A stretch of 64,000 nt of DNA from Phoebastria nigripes (Eukaryota > Chordata > Aves > Procellariiformes > Diomedeidae): assembly GCA_035582835.1 (NCBI GenBank), contig JAYKAV010003166.1, forward strand, positions 1,054,136-1,118,135, written 5' to 3'. Below are positions 49,546-63,600 of the stretch, in pieces (the first letter of the stretch is position 1; each line of letters starts with the position of its first letter). A program made the translations under genes and the position numbers. A model generated the notes under the pieces. It was not told where the DNA came from and did no database searches. It was given only the letters and a program-made list of their open reading frames with translations.

Positions 49546-52500
49546 TACAGCATCCCGATGCTCTTCATCCATGCACAGGTTATTTTTTTTCTCCTCCCTA
49601 ATAAACTTCAACTGAAGAGGCACAGCTAAGCTTCTCTATTGCAGCCGAATACTCTCATCCCTTATCGTGTAGAAGAATGCCATTTACAATGCGTTTTCTC
49701 CTTAAGGGATACATCTGTGATAGGGGCAACTTAAAAGACCATGCAGAAGAGATACCAAAGTCACCGGAGCTCAGGAAAGATGCTGCTTTCTGAGCTCCAT
49801 CCGCGCTGCCTTTCCAGAGAAGGAATATGGGAGTTAGCTCAGACACTCGCAACCCAGTGCCGCTTCCCTCAGCTGGGGCTATAGTCTGCACTATAGATGA
49901 AGTATCAGGTTCATACAGCCCAGTATATGGCAGTCAGCTTTAAATGAGCAAGGGAGTCACCTGTTCCAGGAGAAGAGGACTGCTCTCCCTGCAGAAGACC
50001 CTTGAGAAGATAAAGGGGGCAGTTGCTCCCTGATGTCTCTGGCATGAGCTACGCACCTCCCAGACACCTGCATCTGACCAACGTTTTCCAATTATAAGGT
50101 TAGCCTGCTGAAGAGAATGACCACAACATTTTCTCAAAGGTGTAGACAAAGAAACAGAGCTTTATTTTCCAGTTCTAAGCATCATTAACTATGACTGATT
50201 TAATCTAGAGCTGGTGGGGGCCTACTACATTTGCAAAAATCACACCTATAGACAATATTTCCTTGACAACCATGTTATGGGTACACTTGCATTGGCTTCT
50301 GAACAGACCATTTCAGGTGCAGTCTTGTATCTAACCTGTTCATAAAAACTGAGGTAAACCAAAACTCTTCATGATAGGGAAAGCACCTAGTAATTTTACA
50401 GGGGACATGCTGCTGATGCATAAAGAACAGCTGTGGCTCTTGAGATCTGCAATGAACAAAGCCAGCGGCATATGGATTTAGTATGTCTGTTAGTTAGTCG
50501 AGGTGGAATTATCTGACATAAAAGCTGAAGAGCATCCAGCAAATGTGTCAGTGAACTTTGGGTTTCAGCTCCNAGATGTAACGAGCAGAACTAGGATGGC
50601 AACAGAGAAAACACAAAGAACAAAGTCACAGTGACAAAACCATCCCGAAGTCACCTCTCATTCCCACACTGCAGGACAGAAGGTTTCAGCACCGTCAAAG
50701 ATATTTTTCCCTCATCAGCTGTGCTTTCAGCCGAGCAACTCTCCGGGTAAAGGCTCTCCCTGCTCCCCTCCTCCTCTTCCCACCGCAGCCACAAAGCACA
50801 TCTACACAAAAGTACTGAAGTGCCAAAAGCAAAGGATTAGTGTGGGCATAGAAAGAGCAATTTTTTCCAACTCTAGGAGTTGATAAAGAAAGGAACAATG
50901 AATAGGGCATTACAGTAATTGCACNAGAAAACCATTTACTGCTAAAGAACACAAAACAAACACCTCTACAGAACTGCACTCATTAATCTGCACGCATTAG
51001 AAAAATGAGGAGTGCAACACTAGAAGAATTAGAGAGAGGTGAAAGAGGGGTTAAAAAGGAAAAAGCAAACAAAGGTAACATCAATATATACTGAAAAAGC
51101 TTTTCTCTGACTCTATGAAAGCTGAGATATCTTAAGATACCATAAAAATGTTACAGTGTAATATTCCCTGGAATTACTTTGCATTAAAGGCTGTATTAAT
51201 CGTTCCACACTCTTGAAAGAAAGCAAACTACGTTTAACACATTATCAGCCTTATTTTACGCTGTGTTTTAAAAAAAAAAAATCCCAAAATCGTAACTATG
51301 CTTCTTCCATAAAAGCAGACTGAAACCGCAGAGGCGAGAGCAAAGTCTCTTGCAAATTCTCTACCATTAAAAATAAAAGAAACCTGAAGGTTTTCCTCCT
51401 AATTTTTCTAAAAGGAAAGTGGTTGCTTTCAGTATTAGACTCCTTAGTCCTCTGTTACTTACCTGGACGAGTTTCCAATGTTTACAGCTGAGGCTAATGG
51501 AGAAAGAAGAAGAAAAAAGAAGTGTACGAGTCAGGAGTTACACCTAAGATTTGTTAAAGACGATTATTTCATGTGTGTATTAACCAAGGGTAGGTCTTCC
51601 TGCCTTACTGAAGTCACCTTGTGTTTTGTCATTCCTGGTCTCACCAAGCTTGGTTCACGGTTCTTTCTCAATATTCCAGTTATTTTGTCATCCATTCACA
51701 AAAGATGCATTTCCTAAAGAGAGGAGAAGCCTGAAGAAACTCTTAGACTTGAACACGTACCACCAAGCTAACGAAGAAAACATAGCTCATGGTTCCTCCT
51801 CCCCAGTAACGTACTACATCTTACTAATTAAATCCATGAACGTGACTTTTACCACAGGTACCTCTCCAGCAGGACTAGACTAAATCCAGCAAGTTTAAGT
51901 AGATAGCAAGGATTTATTCTCATTTTCCCTTACAAAGGTGAGACCATTCCTTTTCCCCCTCTTCCACCTGAGCAGCGAATTCCTGNGGGAGGGGGGGGAA
52001 GGTTCATCTGGAAACTCTATTCCCACATGAGCCCAGGAGCACTGCCTCTCCTTCATGAAATACACAGGACATCTGCCGAGGGTTGGAGAATCCTGAACCT
52101 GGACTCTGGCACCCCTCAAACTGAAATCCCTGCAATGACAGTCTGCCTTCCCTCTTCCCAAGTGAGGACACAAAACACTCAAAAGGCAACTAGTAAATGT
52201 ACACAGGAATAAATTCTGCATTTAGAAGAGAATCTAAGCACAGGTGCAGCACCGACTGTCAGCTGAACACAGGTTAGAAAGAGCAAAGGGCAACCCAAGC
52301 CTCTATAAACATAACTAGACACATCAGGTTTTATAACAGATGGCAACACAGGGGAGCAATATGTTTTGCAATACATCTGGTGTCTTATCACTACCCAACA
52401 TGAATTAATAAGCTGAGGAAACTTCATAAATCCAGAGCAATCCTCAAACTTAAGTCATGCTGCCTTCCACAAGTGCAACTACCCTGTTGCCACATCCTGC

Positions 52501-55500
52501 GGGCAGAGCTCAAGTAGGAAAAACAAGATGTACACTTGTTCTTTCTGCACTAATTAAAAAAAAAAAAATTAAAGAGTTCTGAACCTATCCAAGATTTCCA
52601 AGAACCAAGTTCAGGTTCTTGCTTTTCCTCCTCCCCCCTTTTAAGCCAGATACCTTATTTTTAGGGAGCTAACGAAGTAAGATGCCAACTCACTATTTTA
52701 ACAGCTTTCTCCCTCCTCCTTCTTGCTACTTAATCTGTATTCAGAGTACTTCACCACTAAGTACTGAGGGTATAAAGCTGAAACTAGTGTTAAAAAAAAA
52801 AAAGAAAAAAAAAGATACCATTATTGACTGTAACAGCATTAATAATGTGCCATAATGCATAGCTAACAAGAAGCACAATCAAGAACGTTCAAATAGGTTT
52901 TTAATATTAAAAAGTCCATTAACTGAAACACATTGTATGCAAGAAGTAATCATACCACCCCAAGCTCTTAACACTGGCTTTTGTGAAAAGAGCAAGATGT
53001 TGATTTAGATAAACAGAAAACATTATCCAGAGGCAGATGTCTTGGCATCTGTCTTCCGGTAACACAGAATCACAAAGTCAGTGAGTTTTGATGTTCCCTT
53101 GAATGTCCTACATTTCACTGGGGGACACTAAGAAGTGATAACTTGGCTCTTGCTATGGCAGGCCTACAGGCAACATCCTCAAAGAAGGCAAAGCCAGCGT
53201 TTGAGTATGTACTACGCTTACCATTGTGTATCTGAAGAAAGGACTTCTTGCTTTTAATTAACTGAAATTCAAAACAGCCTCTACCTGAAGTCTTTGCAAA
53301 ATTTGCAAAACCTTCAATATTGCTATGCATAAAATGCATCAAGGTATCTGCTGGGCATGAGAAGGAAGGAAGGAAAAAGAGTTAAATGCTGGAGGGGAGG
53401 AGGAACTAGTTCAGCTTACGGTCAATGCTGGCAGAGGATCAAATGTGTATAAACCGGTCATGAGTCAACGTCAGGCCATATTATTAGATGGAGGTTCCCC
53501 AAGAGATGATAAGTGACTGAAGGCGGCAGCACTGCAGCTCCACACCCATTCCTGGCTGATGTGCCCCGGCTGCACATCCCTGCCCCTTCCCTCGCACCAG
53601 CGCTGCCGCCCACCTCATCCCTCAGCCAACAGCTGCAAGGAGTTCAGCTTGCTTGAAACCTCAGCACTTTTTCTGTGATAGCTCCCATCAGTAACTCAGA
53701 GCAATCAGGGAAAACCAGCAACGGCAGAACAGCGTGGCCAAGCATGGGAGGGCGACAGCATCAACTTCAACCGACACCAGCTACAGCCTTAGGAGAAGGT
53801 CCCAAATAGAGCAGTGCAGTTCAAAACTGTCCTGCCAAACACAGAAGCAGGTGCAAACACCCCAAACGCAACAAGCTCAATCTTAAAACCAGCTTATGAA
53901 AGGGACTATATTAGTCACACGCACAACGCAAGCAAACCTTGAAGTCCTTCCCAATCCAGTGCTCCAGGCTAAAACAGCACAAATTACAGTCGAAGTCTGC
54001 ACAGGCACCAGTGCTCAATCACAAATTGCCAATTTGGTGCTCAAGTAGGGCATATAGCTTCCCAAGCGATTGGGAGCAGCACCTCTTANACAGGTTGGAT
54101 AGAAGACTGGTCGTGGATGACGGACCCAGCCAGTTCCTCANGACCTTCATCCTTCCCGGGATGAAGCAGAACCTTTTTGAAAATACCTTTTTCAGCNTTC
54201 TACTGCTGCTACGCAAAAGGCAGCAAGAATGAAGCCCAGTTATATCTGTATGAGGATTTTAACACAAACAAGCTGCACCACGCTCATCTCGGCTCCATCT
54301 GAAGATGCTTGACGCATCAGTCCCCTGTTTCTTCAAGCGTTTCCCTTGCTATTGCAGGTCTCTATTGCACCGAACATAATTTTGCAAAGAGGGTGTCTTT
54401 CACTAAGCATTTCTATAGCAGTGAGCTTAATGTTACAGCTATATTTTAATAGTCATTTCAATGGCTATAAAAATCAAGTTCAACACAATAAAACTGCTAT
54501 CACACTACTGCGGAAATAGTTAGCAAAAAAACGGCCCCTGCAAGACACTACTCACTGCAATATAGAGCTGATGATGCAGAGCAAAAAGCCTAAAGCAAGG
54601 GGAAAATGGGGTGATGGGAAGAAGTTTGTTTCCTACTGTTCTTCCTCCTCAGCATTTGTACAAGAGAACACAAAATCAAAATTCCTCCGTTGCTTTCTCA
54701 GGAAAGCTTATGGAGTGGGGAAGAGAGGAAAAGGAGTTTTAGGCTTTTTACACATCAAACCTTACTCAACTTATTTTCACTTGCCATCACCTTATTTGTC
54801 TCTCAGTCTTTCAAGCTGTCTCCAACAGCAAGAACTACAGAGAAAAGAGCACGGATCCAGAGTCAAATAATCCCCAAGGAACTTGTTCTGCTTTCTTAGA
54901 AATAATAGTCAGAGAGAAGAATTACCTGCTAAGAGCTGCAGTTTGATCCACCAACACTTTCTCTTTTCCACAACAGCTAGGCTACTGCAGAAATAGGAAA
55001 TATGTGATATTTTTCCTGAAGTTGTATCTTATACCGGAATTAATGTTAAAACGTAACCATGGAAGCAAGTCAAACAGCTCTGAATGCATTAAAAGATAAG
55101 AACAGCATTTTGCAAAAACAGGGAAAAATTGTTTTTCTCCAAACCAGTAAGAAATCACATGCCTCGTGCCGCTTTCAGAAGAGCAACAGAGTTGGCTCGG
55201 CAGCTAGCCTCAACAAAGAGTCACTGTCCGGCTTGCTCCAGGCTGCAGAGTCGGTCTCTCATCGTCAACGCCTTCCACTAGCAATGGGCTTTCTTTACAG
55301 CACTGTTAGAGGGAGTTTGTATCCATACAAATTCCATGTTACCCACCCAAGAGGAATGCTCTGAACCCATACTAATTTTTATGTTCATTCTGGAAGAAAT
55401 AAGGAGAAGGAAATGTAGCTGATACGGTATTACTATTCTTTATAGACCCAGCATCACATTTTACTCTCTCCATAAATCAAATACACAAACTTCTGGGAAG

Positions 55501-58500
55501 CGGGGAAAACCGGAGTAGAGGAACACCTGAAAGCTCTGCTTACAGACGTTGAACTCCACACCTTTTTGCACAATAGGAACATAAATTTATAGCCGAAACA
55601 CTTAGCTTTATCATGAGTTAATTTGATTGTTCTAAAGCCTTTTCTAGTCTAATTAAAGCTGATCTATCACAAACCAATGTGGGAAATTCCCAGATGAGAA
55701 CTTTCCNCCAGCAGCTGTTGAGTCCTGTCCTACTGACCAATTTGGTTCCCCCTTGCTAGGGCACCCCTCAGCCTACTGAAACGTGTCAAAGGNGACCCTT
55801 GTAACTGCCACCCTTACTCCCCCAAGCCTCAAAATCACCCTCGTTAATTCAAAATAGCTCAAGGCCGTAACACCTTACCTCCTAAGCGTAACCACCTGAA
55901 GAGTGTATTTTAAAAACGCCACTGACAGTCATGCATATTAATGCCAGCAGGGTGTTTAAGGTGCCGCTAACCCAGCAGTAACTTGCTAACCTGTTGCTAT
56001 AAGAAAAAAATAATTTTAACTATTCTTTCTTTTTCATATTATCTTCCCAGCATCATTCCAACTATTCACTGAAAAGAGGTGAAGCATTAGCACACAGCAC
56101 ATGCACGCTGGTAGCCCAGGGTAGCACCAGCCAAGAGAGGAGGCAAGAGCCAGCTCCTGGCTAGAGAAGCAAATCAGTGCTGTTTCTAGCACTGCCGCAC
56201 TGGAAACAATGGCTTAAGGAGAACCATTTCCCTGTAATCATTTCCAAAGCAACACAGAAGATAATAAATCTGTTCAAATGTTTATATTTGGCAAGCTCCA
56301 ACGGGTAGCACAAGCTTGTGCTAAACTGGACAGCATACATGTCCTCCACAACCACTTTCACCTTAAAACATTTGTTTTCCCCACTGTAAAAATACTCCAT
56401 TAGTCTAATAACCAGTGGTTATTTCTCAACTATTCAACTCATTCACCACTTGCAGGACCTCTACCTCAAAACAAAACTATTAAAAAAAACCAAACTAATG
56501 ATAGCTAGCTCATATAACAATGATATTGTACACTCAATTCAAGTCCCCATGTCCAGCAAAACAGCTCATTTTTAATATATAACTCAACACACATTTGCAC
56601 TGGCTAAGTCTGGTGAAAACCTCCTACGAGACACCTGGACCATTCTGCAATGGGACTTGTGTCCACAGTCTGCGTGCTGAAGACAGAGGGGTGTTGAAAA
56701 GGGTGGGGAGGGGGACAGTGTTTGTGCCATTTTCCTGTAGGAATCCAACTTACTCCTCTTAATCAAGAGCCTTCAGTGTTCTGGAGAAAAACAGTTTGAA
56801 CTTTAAAAATGTTTCTTGGTCCATTAGTGTCCCAAGAGCAAGATTGTGTTGCTGCATGCAAAGGTAACAACAGAAACGCCTGCGATGTGCAGATGCAGTA
56901 AGTAGGGAAACACGATGGTAGAGCCCAAGGCTTCACTAACATTCACTAATATTTTACTTTTTACTAAGTTTACTCAGTCATTTCTCAACACTATCTCTAT
57001 CCTACCCATCTTACCAACACTTGAGCTGGTATGCAATTATTCTATTTCCCCTCTGCAAAACTATTTTATATTTTCCACATTCCTTATATAAACGTTATGG
57101 AAGCGTCAAGACACTATTATACAAACATAATACAGGAACTCCTAATCTTAGAGTTTATATCTTGATGTAAGAACAGCTCCCAGATCAGCACGCTGTCTTA
57201 CAGATGGTATCACACCTGGACTGTAAGAGCTTACACAGTTATCCTAATATTTTAGATATTCAAGCCCCATAAGTGTTAAAACTCCTTCCAGTGTTCAGCC
57301 AAAAACACATTCACCTTCGTGTGCTCTAACTGCAGAAACCAGCAACTGCTGCATTAAGCCCAAACTGTACTTTCTGTATTTAAGGCACAAATCTGAACCA
57401 GTTAAATCACTCAGTTATCACAGTTCAGTAAATAAACAGAAAAACTTCTCAAAGAAGTTTCCCCCCCGCCCCAAATAAAACCTTGTTAACTGGACACTCT
57501 TCCCATTACACAGGCAGCATACACTGACTAAATGAGTAACTCCCCATCAATGTTGCAGGCACAATTACAAGGCTTTGTTATAATCGCATTAAGACTTGCC
57601 CGTGTGCTACCTGCATCAACATCCCAGTAGTGTGATTCACCAGGAGAGAGACCAGATCGGACTAAACAGAGTCCGAAGTCCAGTTCCCATAATCAGCGTT
57701 TTAGAGACACACCGAGACCTTACAGCAGGCAATTCTGTATCAGCCAGCACTAAAAAAATTCCCTCGTCCGTCAGCACCTTATCAGTCCTGGAGCTGTTTA
57801 GGACAGTAATGCTTAGTGTTAAAGCCATCCAATCTAATGTAACTGCAGATGTCCCTACCATCCAGATAAACGTCTAATGCTTTTTTTAATCCTTTTAGAC
57901 TCTTAGCTACAGTGAAACACTCAATAACAAAGCCAACAAATAAAAATAAACAAAGTGTAATATAATAAATACCAAACGAATATTTGGCTCTCCATCAAAA
58001 GTTTGGGGTTGCTGTTCTGTCCCGTTTGACTCGCACACTATGGAAACTACTGCCTAAGAAATACCTCTGTGCCACAAAAATATCTGTTCTCAGCTCCAGC
58101 CACTTAACTTGAGAAAACAGTTGTTCTTGCTCACATCAGAAGGGCTCAGTAACTGAAAACTCTGGGAAAGGGATCTTTATCCACCACTTCAATCCCTTCC
58201 AGTGCTTTGTCACATGTCACTAAATTCATTTTTAAAAGGAGTCAATGCCAGCTGATGTGTCCATGAGCAAGTCCCAGTCTTACAAGACTTCCGAGTTGCT
58301 CTTCTGCGTACTGCTGCCCATTGCCTGGGAAGTCCTTGAGAAAAAGGTCGTCGTCTTTATGCCCAACCGTTAGTGAGCAGCATCAGAAGAGACAAAAAAA
58401 AGTACAGAACAGACCTGACCAAGGTCATAAAGGTGGAAGACAGCTTGTCAACAGCTAGAGGCATTGCTGACAGGCTGTCGAGGAAGGAGGCAGAGTTAGA

Positions 58501-58714
58501 TACTGCCATACCAAAGACATACCTTCTACAGAGTAACTCTGATTTGAAATGGAAGCCCAAATACGTACAAAACTAAACTAAAAAAAAAAAAAAGCCACAA
58601 ACCACTTTTTTTTTAAACCAACTTACTAAAAACACTATCAGTGAAACCACTGTGTAGTTACACCACTTATCCTTTACACTGGAAACTTCAGAGAGCAATC
58701 CACAGATGGGAAGG

Positions 58715-58737
58715 AAAAAAAAAAAAAAAAAAAAAAA
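58715..58737 (+). repeat. A23 homopolymer
   Basis: Twenty-three A in intron 1, with a second run of about 14 A roughly 140 bp before it. Confidence 0.95.
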
Positions 58738-60679
58738 GAAAACCACCACCAAAACCACACCACCACAGGACACACCAACCTCAGATGGAAGCAAAAAAGT
58801 CTCTCAAGTCTACTCCACCTAAGATTCTTGGTCAAGGAAGCATCGGGAAGGCTATGGAGACACAACCGACACCTACTAGTTACGGCAAGAAAAAATAACA
58901 GGCAGGAGTCAGACAGTACAACAGTGAGAGGTGGATGAGAGTCCGCACCTAGCACACGCGTCCTCTGCTCGTGAAATGATTCAGCCTCCACATACTGCAA
59001 ATGAGTGAAGAGTTTACAGTTGGTTACTGGAGGGAGAGAGGACAGCAGTGCTCATGTATTTTCCATTTGCCCCGGTTATAAGTCTTCAGAGATAAAGACT
59101 ATTTCCCATCAAAGTGAAGGGTGAAACAGGGGTAGCCAGGTGAGTAGGAAGGAAGGAATTCCAGCAGANACGACAAGACGATGGGCAATGCCTGCAGAAA
59201 ATTGGTGTGCAGTTGTGTATAAGGACAAAATATGAGAATTGAAGAAAAAAGCTTGGAAATCATTAAAAATTAAGAAGCATATGACAGAATAAAAAACATA
59301 AAAAGGAAAATAAGCAGGTAGCGAGAAAGTTTTCACGTATAATTGTAGACAGTTTTGTATCATAATCACATTTTGCTCAGAAGATACAAAGCAATACATT
59401 GCTATACACAGAGCCCGAAGCCTGACCAGGCCATCCAGCAGCCAAGTCCAGAGGCCAGACAGCAGGCAACATCACCATTACCTCACATTAGACGCAGCAT
59501 ACTATAAGCTTGAGTATAAGCATTATTTTCTCTATAGGAGCTATGAATGAGCCATAGATAGTCCGATGCAAAACAGCAAAAATGCTAACATGCTCCCATG
59601 TGACCCCAAAGCAGTAGGAAAAAATAAACAAACCAAGAGGACAAGCTTTTTAAACCCAGGCTGTATTGCAAGGCAGAAGCAAGGACCGAGAGACTAATCG
59701 CCCACGATACGACGACAGTCTCCATAGCAGTTAAGGAGGGAATAAGCACAGGCTTGGTCACGCCTGCAGCTGGTCCCTTCTTCAGATCCACTGACCGACA
59801 GGAGGTCCACGCAAGTCAAACGGGAGCCGATGAACAAACCCTCTTTTAGCTCTTTCCATTACTTAATAAACAATGACAATTAAAGTAAAAGTAAAAACTC
59901 TACTTCTTGCCATCATGATGTTAGTTTTTATTCATATGCTCGTATTTTGGGAGAATAACCTTATTTTTAGTCAAGAGAAAGTTTAAAGGTTCCCACAGAC
60001 CCTTATCTGTGACCCAAGTCACATGCCTAACCATATCTCTACTTAGTCATTAAAACTGCAGTGCAACCCCTCCTTTAGAGGACAGTATTTATAGGACATT
60101 CCAAGTCACTGCCTTGATAATCCACAGCCATTTCAGGGTCATGATTTGTTCACTGGAGTCATATGCACAGCAGATTTTTTGAAAGCAAGTGTCCCTTTAA
60201 ATTGTTTACCATCTGCGTCGAGACTTGGAAACTCTCAAATATCATCGGCTACTTCCATCTGGCTCAGCGTTGAGATATTTCCTGTTTCGGGGTCCACTAC
60301 AGGAATACTTTTTACATTACCGGTTGCTTTCATTTCACTGCATTTCTGATACGCAGCCTTCGCTGCAGATAAAACTATACACACACCACGCTGAAGCAGA
60401 AGCAACTCCTCAATAAAAGCACCCAACTACATTCACTGAACCATTCCCTACTGCCAGCATTTTCTCCTGCAGACCAGCTGCCAAGATTAGGAGGATGTTA
60501 AAGGCTAAAGCATCAGCTGGGAGGCAGCGGCATGCCTGCCTGCCTGGAGACGCAGGTAACAGCAGAGCTTTCCATGACCCTGTAATCCCTGTCCCCTTCC
60601 AGCGACTCCCTTAAGCCTTATGCAGGGACCACAGGCACCACCAGTACCAGGGTTTGCCATCTCACTTCTTCTGAATTCC

Positions 60680-60695
60680 TTTTTTTTTTTTTTTT
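60680..60695 (+). repeat. T16 homopolymer
   Basis: Sixteen T in intron 1. Confidence 0.93.
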
Positions 60696-63600
60696 ATTCC
60701 ATGTATGGAAATTAGGAAAGCCCTCCTCTACTAACACAGCAGAGCTGAAGGACCTTGCGTCTTAGGTCTGGGTACGGTCTGGCGTCATCAACTCCTTGTT
60801 TGGCATTGGTTACCTCCTCCTGGGACCCACAGGCTATTCAGCTACGTTCCCTAAACAGATGTTATTTTATTACATTCAACTTCACACTGAGTGATGTCAG
60901 TACTTCCGTGCTTTGTTTGGAGAAGGAGAAGGCAGGCAGAGCAAACAAAAACACCTAAGGCTGAACTTCCAAAAGGTATCTGGATGCTTGAAGAGGCTCT
61001 CAGGCACGTCACGGTTCGTGTGCTCTCTCAAATCCCAAGCGCCCACCTGCACTGTCAGATGTACCTTTTCAAAGCTGCTCAGGAGCTGTGTCTCCAGGAG
61101 GCTCTGCCAGCAATCAGTTAGGAACTCACCACGTCAAGCCGCGAGGCTCCTCCATGAGGAAGACAATTCTCCATGATGCCACCAACGATGCCCTCCACAC
61201 ATGGGACTCCTCGAGGGACTCCTGTTTTACTACAGCATGCTCCCAAAACCCCTGCACCTAGCTCAGCTTGCTAGCTGCTCAAGCAGGTTTTCAACCTCAA
61301 TATTGACTAATTTGGGTAGTAGAAACGTTGAAGTGACACAGCTACTACAACAGTAGAGATGTACAGAACAGAGTGCCTTAAGAAACCAAGTGCCTACAAG
61401 CATATATGCCGATTATGTACGCTTTTACTTCCATTCATGTTCATAAATTACATAGCAAATCCTGTATCACTTATTTGCTGGTATTTTCCACTGGGTAACA
61501 GAAAGACATTTTGCTACTCCAACACCCTTTGGTAAAATCAGCCACCATAAACCTCTGAAAACATGTTATAAAAAGGTTTGTGCTAAAATAATATAAACAG
61601 TACTCTAAATAAAGCAGCAGCGCTAAGAAATATTATAAAAAAAAACCCAAAATTCAAGTATCATGGCCAATAGTTACTTCAGTTATTCATACATCTGTTT
61701 GTTTTGTTATGTATATGGATACATGATTACACATAATAGTTCTCAATGTAATTATTTCAGTTTAGTTACAAAGCTATATAGAGCAGAAAAATATTTCCAG
61801 AGATATTTCATATTTTGCTGATGAAACTGAAATTCAGCAACTGCTGCTTCTTGTGTTACAAGTCTTTACATCAGAAATCAGATTTAATGCACAAATTACA
61901 TAAACATGGGAAGATAAATAATACTATAAATATATAAATGTTTTCACAACCACAGCCTGAAAATGTAGATAAAGTTTCAGAAATACAAGAATTATCTCTT
62001 TTTGAACATTCTTTTGGTTTAGATAGGGCATTATTTCAATTTCCCCCCCAAGCTAAGGGAGGAAAGTATTCTAGTAACTCATTAAGGAATTCATTAAAGC
62101 ATTATTCAGAAAACGACTATTGTCAGAATAGCCTTGGGATCTACCACAGGCCAGAAAACAGAATTAAAAATGTTTTTAAGTTTACAAAAACAAACAAACA
62201 AACAGATATGCCAACTTTTCAGTGGTCCACCTCCCTGTCAAAGAAAATGCATAAAGAGCAGCCCACATATTTCATAGAGACGGTGATTAGCCGCCACTGA
62301 ATGTTTTGTGAAAGTTTCAGACTCGCAGCAAGTAGAAGAGGAGAGGTAAGACTGACATCTTTAATAGAGTAAATACTTTAAAACTGGATTAGCACTAGTT
62401 CCTCATTTGAGCTTCGATTCATTAATATAAGTCAACTTTCAGCTATTTATCTAAAGTTGGACACATCTACAGGTATTTAACAGGATGTATTGGATTTCAG
62501 TCCTGCAGGACTACTAAAGGATTAGACAAAGCATACCCTGCATGTGCTCTACAGCCAATACTGGACAAACTCCAGAAACACAAGTATTTCAAAGAAAAAT
62601 TATTGCAATGCTTATGCCTTTAGTTGCAAGCTGACAGAAAGGCTTCCTGGAGACACTGGTTGACTAAGTTGCATCCAGTTTACTTTCCCCTTCCCTGAAA
62701 GCTTTGCCTATGCAAAAAGGAAAATGCATTTATAATACAAAGAAAGCTGTGCCAAGTATGGCAAACAGTCTAAAATTAACATCATATCAGTGCACCTAAA
62801 TCAAGCATTTATGGCAATGAGAGACAAAGAGGAAAACTACAAAACCCACCAAGGCACTACTTGAAATTCAGGTGGAAATTCAGAAATTGTTTTCCCCCTA
62901 AATTAATACCAAACCAAAAACCTTAAATCAGGACCTTGTCCTACTGTCACTTCCATACTTGTGTACGATGTAAAGAGTAAATCCTCGTCTTGAGAAAACT
63001 GCCCTTCCCCTTTTATTTTCTAGGAACAAGAGTGTTAATTAACAGCTGAAAAATCCCTAAACTGACTGAAAACTTACTCTGCAGCGTTAAATAAATGCTC
63101 TGTATTACACCCATAGGCAGCCAGCTGCTTATAGGAAGTCAGTATGTGCTCTATGAGGGGAAAAAAAAAAATTAAAAAAAGTATTTCTGGTAAATCCCTG
63201 CAGGAATCATTTCTCAGAACAATCCCGGTTTGTAATGTTGTTACTGACCTGGACAAAAGCAAATAGGCGTACACGCTTGCTTTCACTTATCCAGTATCTT
63301 TATTCCTCTCCAATCTGTTGCTTGCAACACGTGTTTATTGACAGAGAGCAATAGTGACTGCTGAGTAAACGGAGCATAATCAAGCACATGCCTACAGTCA
63401 AATTAAGGTCATTCATTTAGGAAGTAGTACGCTTCACCTACCAGTCCCTTACCTCTGCTTCATGTGATGCCAGGGACGGAGGAGCACAGAAATGCATCCC
63501 CTCAGCAAGCAGGGAATTAAAAGGTATTGTAAGATATCACAAAGTAAAACTCTCATCTGGGCATACAGTAGGGTATGTTGTCTCTAGGAGACTGAATCTG

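Noticed and set aside
57596..57877. Overlapping 93- and 74-codon frames on opposite strands
   Set aside because: No known domain and no splice sites, and only one of two complementary frames could be real. It may be an old unrecognised repeat, but I could not support a call.
58373..58590. Open frame followed by an A run, resembling a retroposed gene end
   Set aside because: The frame has no recognisable parent gene and no flanking target-site duplication that I could find, and A runs are common here.
63462..63520. Donor-like GAG followed by GTAAGG on the minus strand, considered as DOCK1 exon 1
   Set aside because: The preceding sequence does not encode the expected DOCK1 N-terminus, and no CpG-rich promoter lies nearby.
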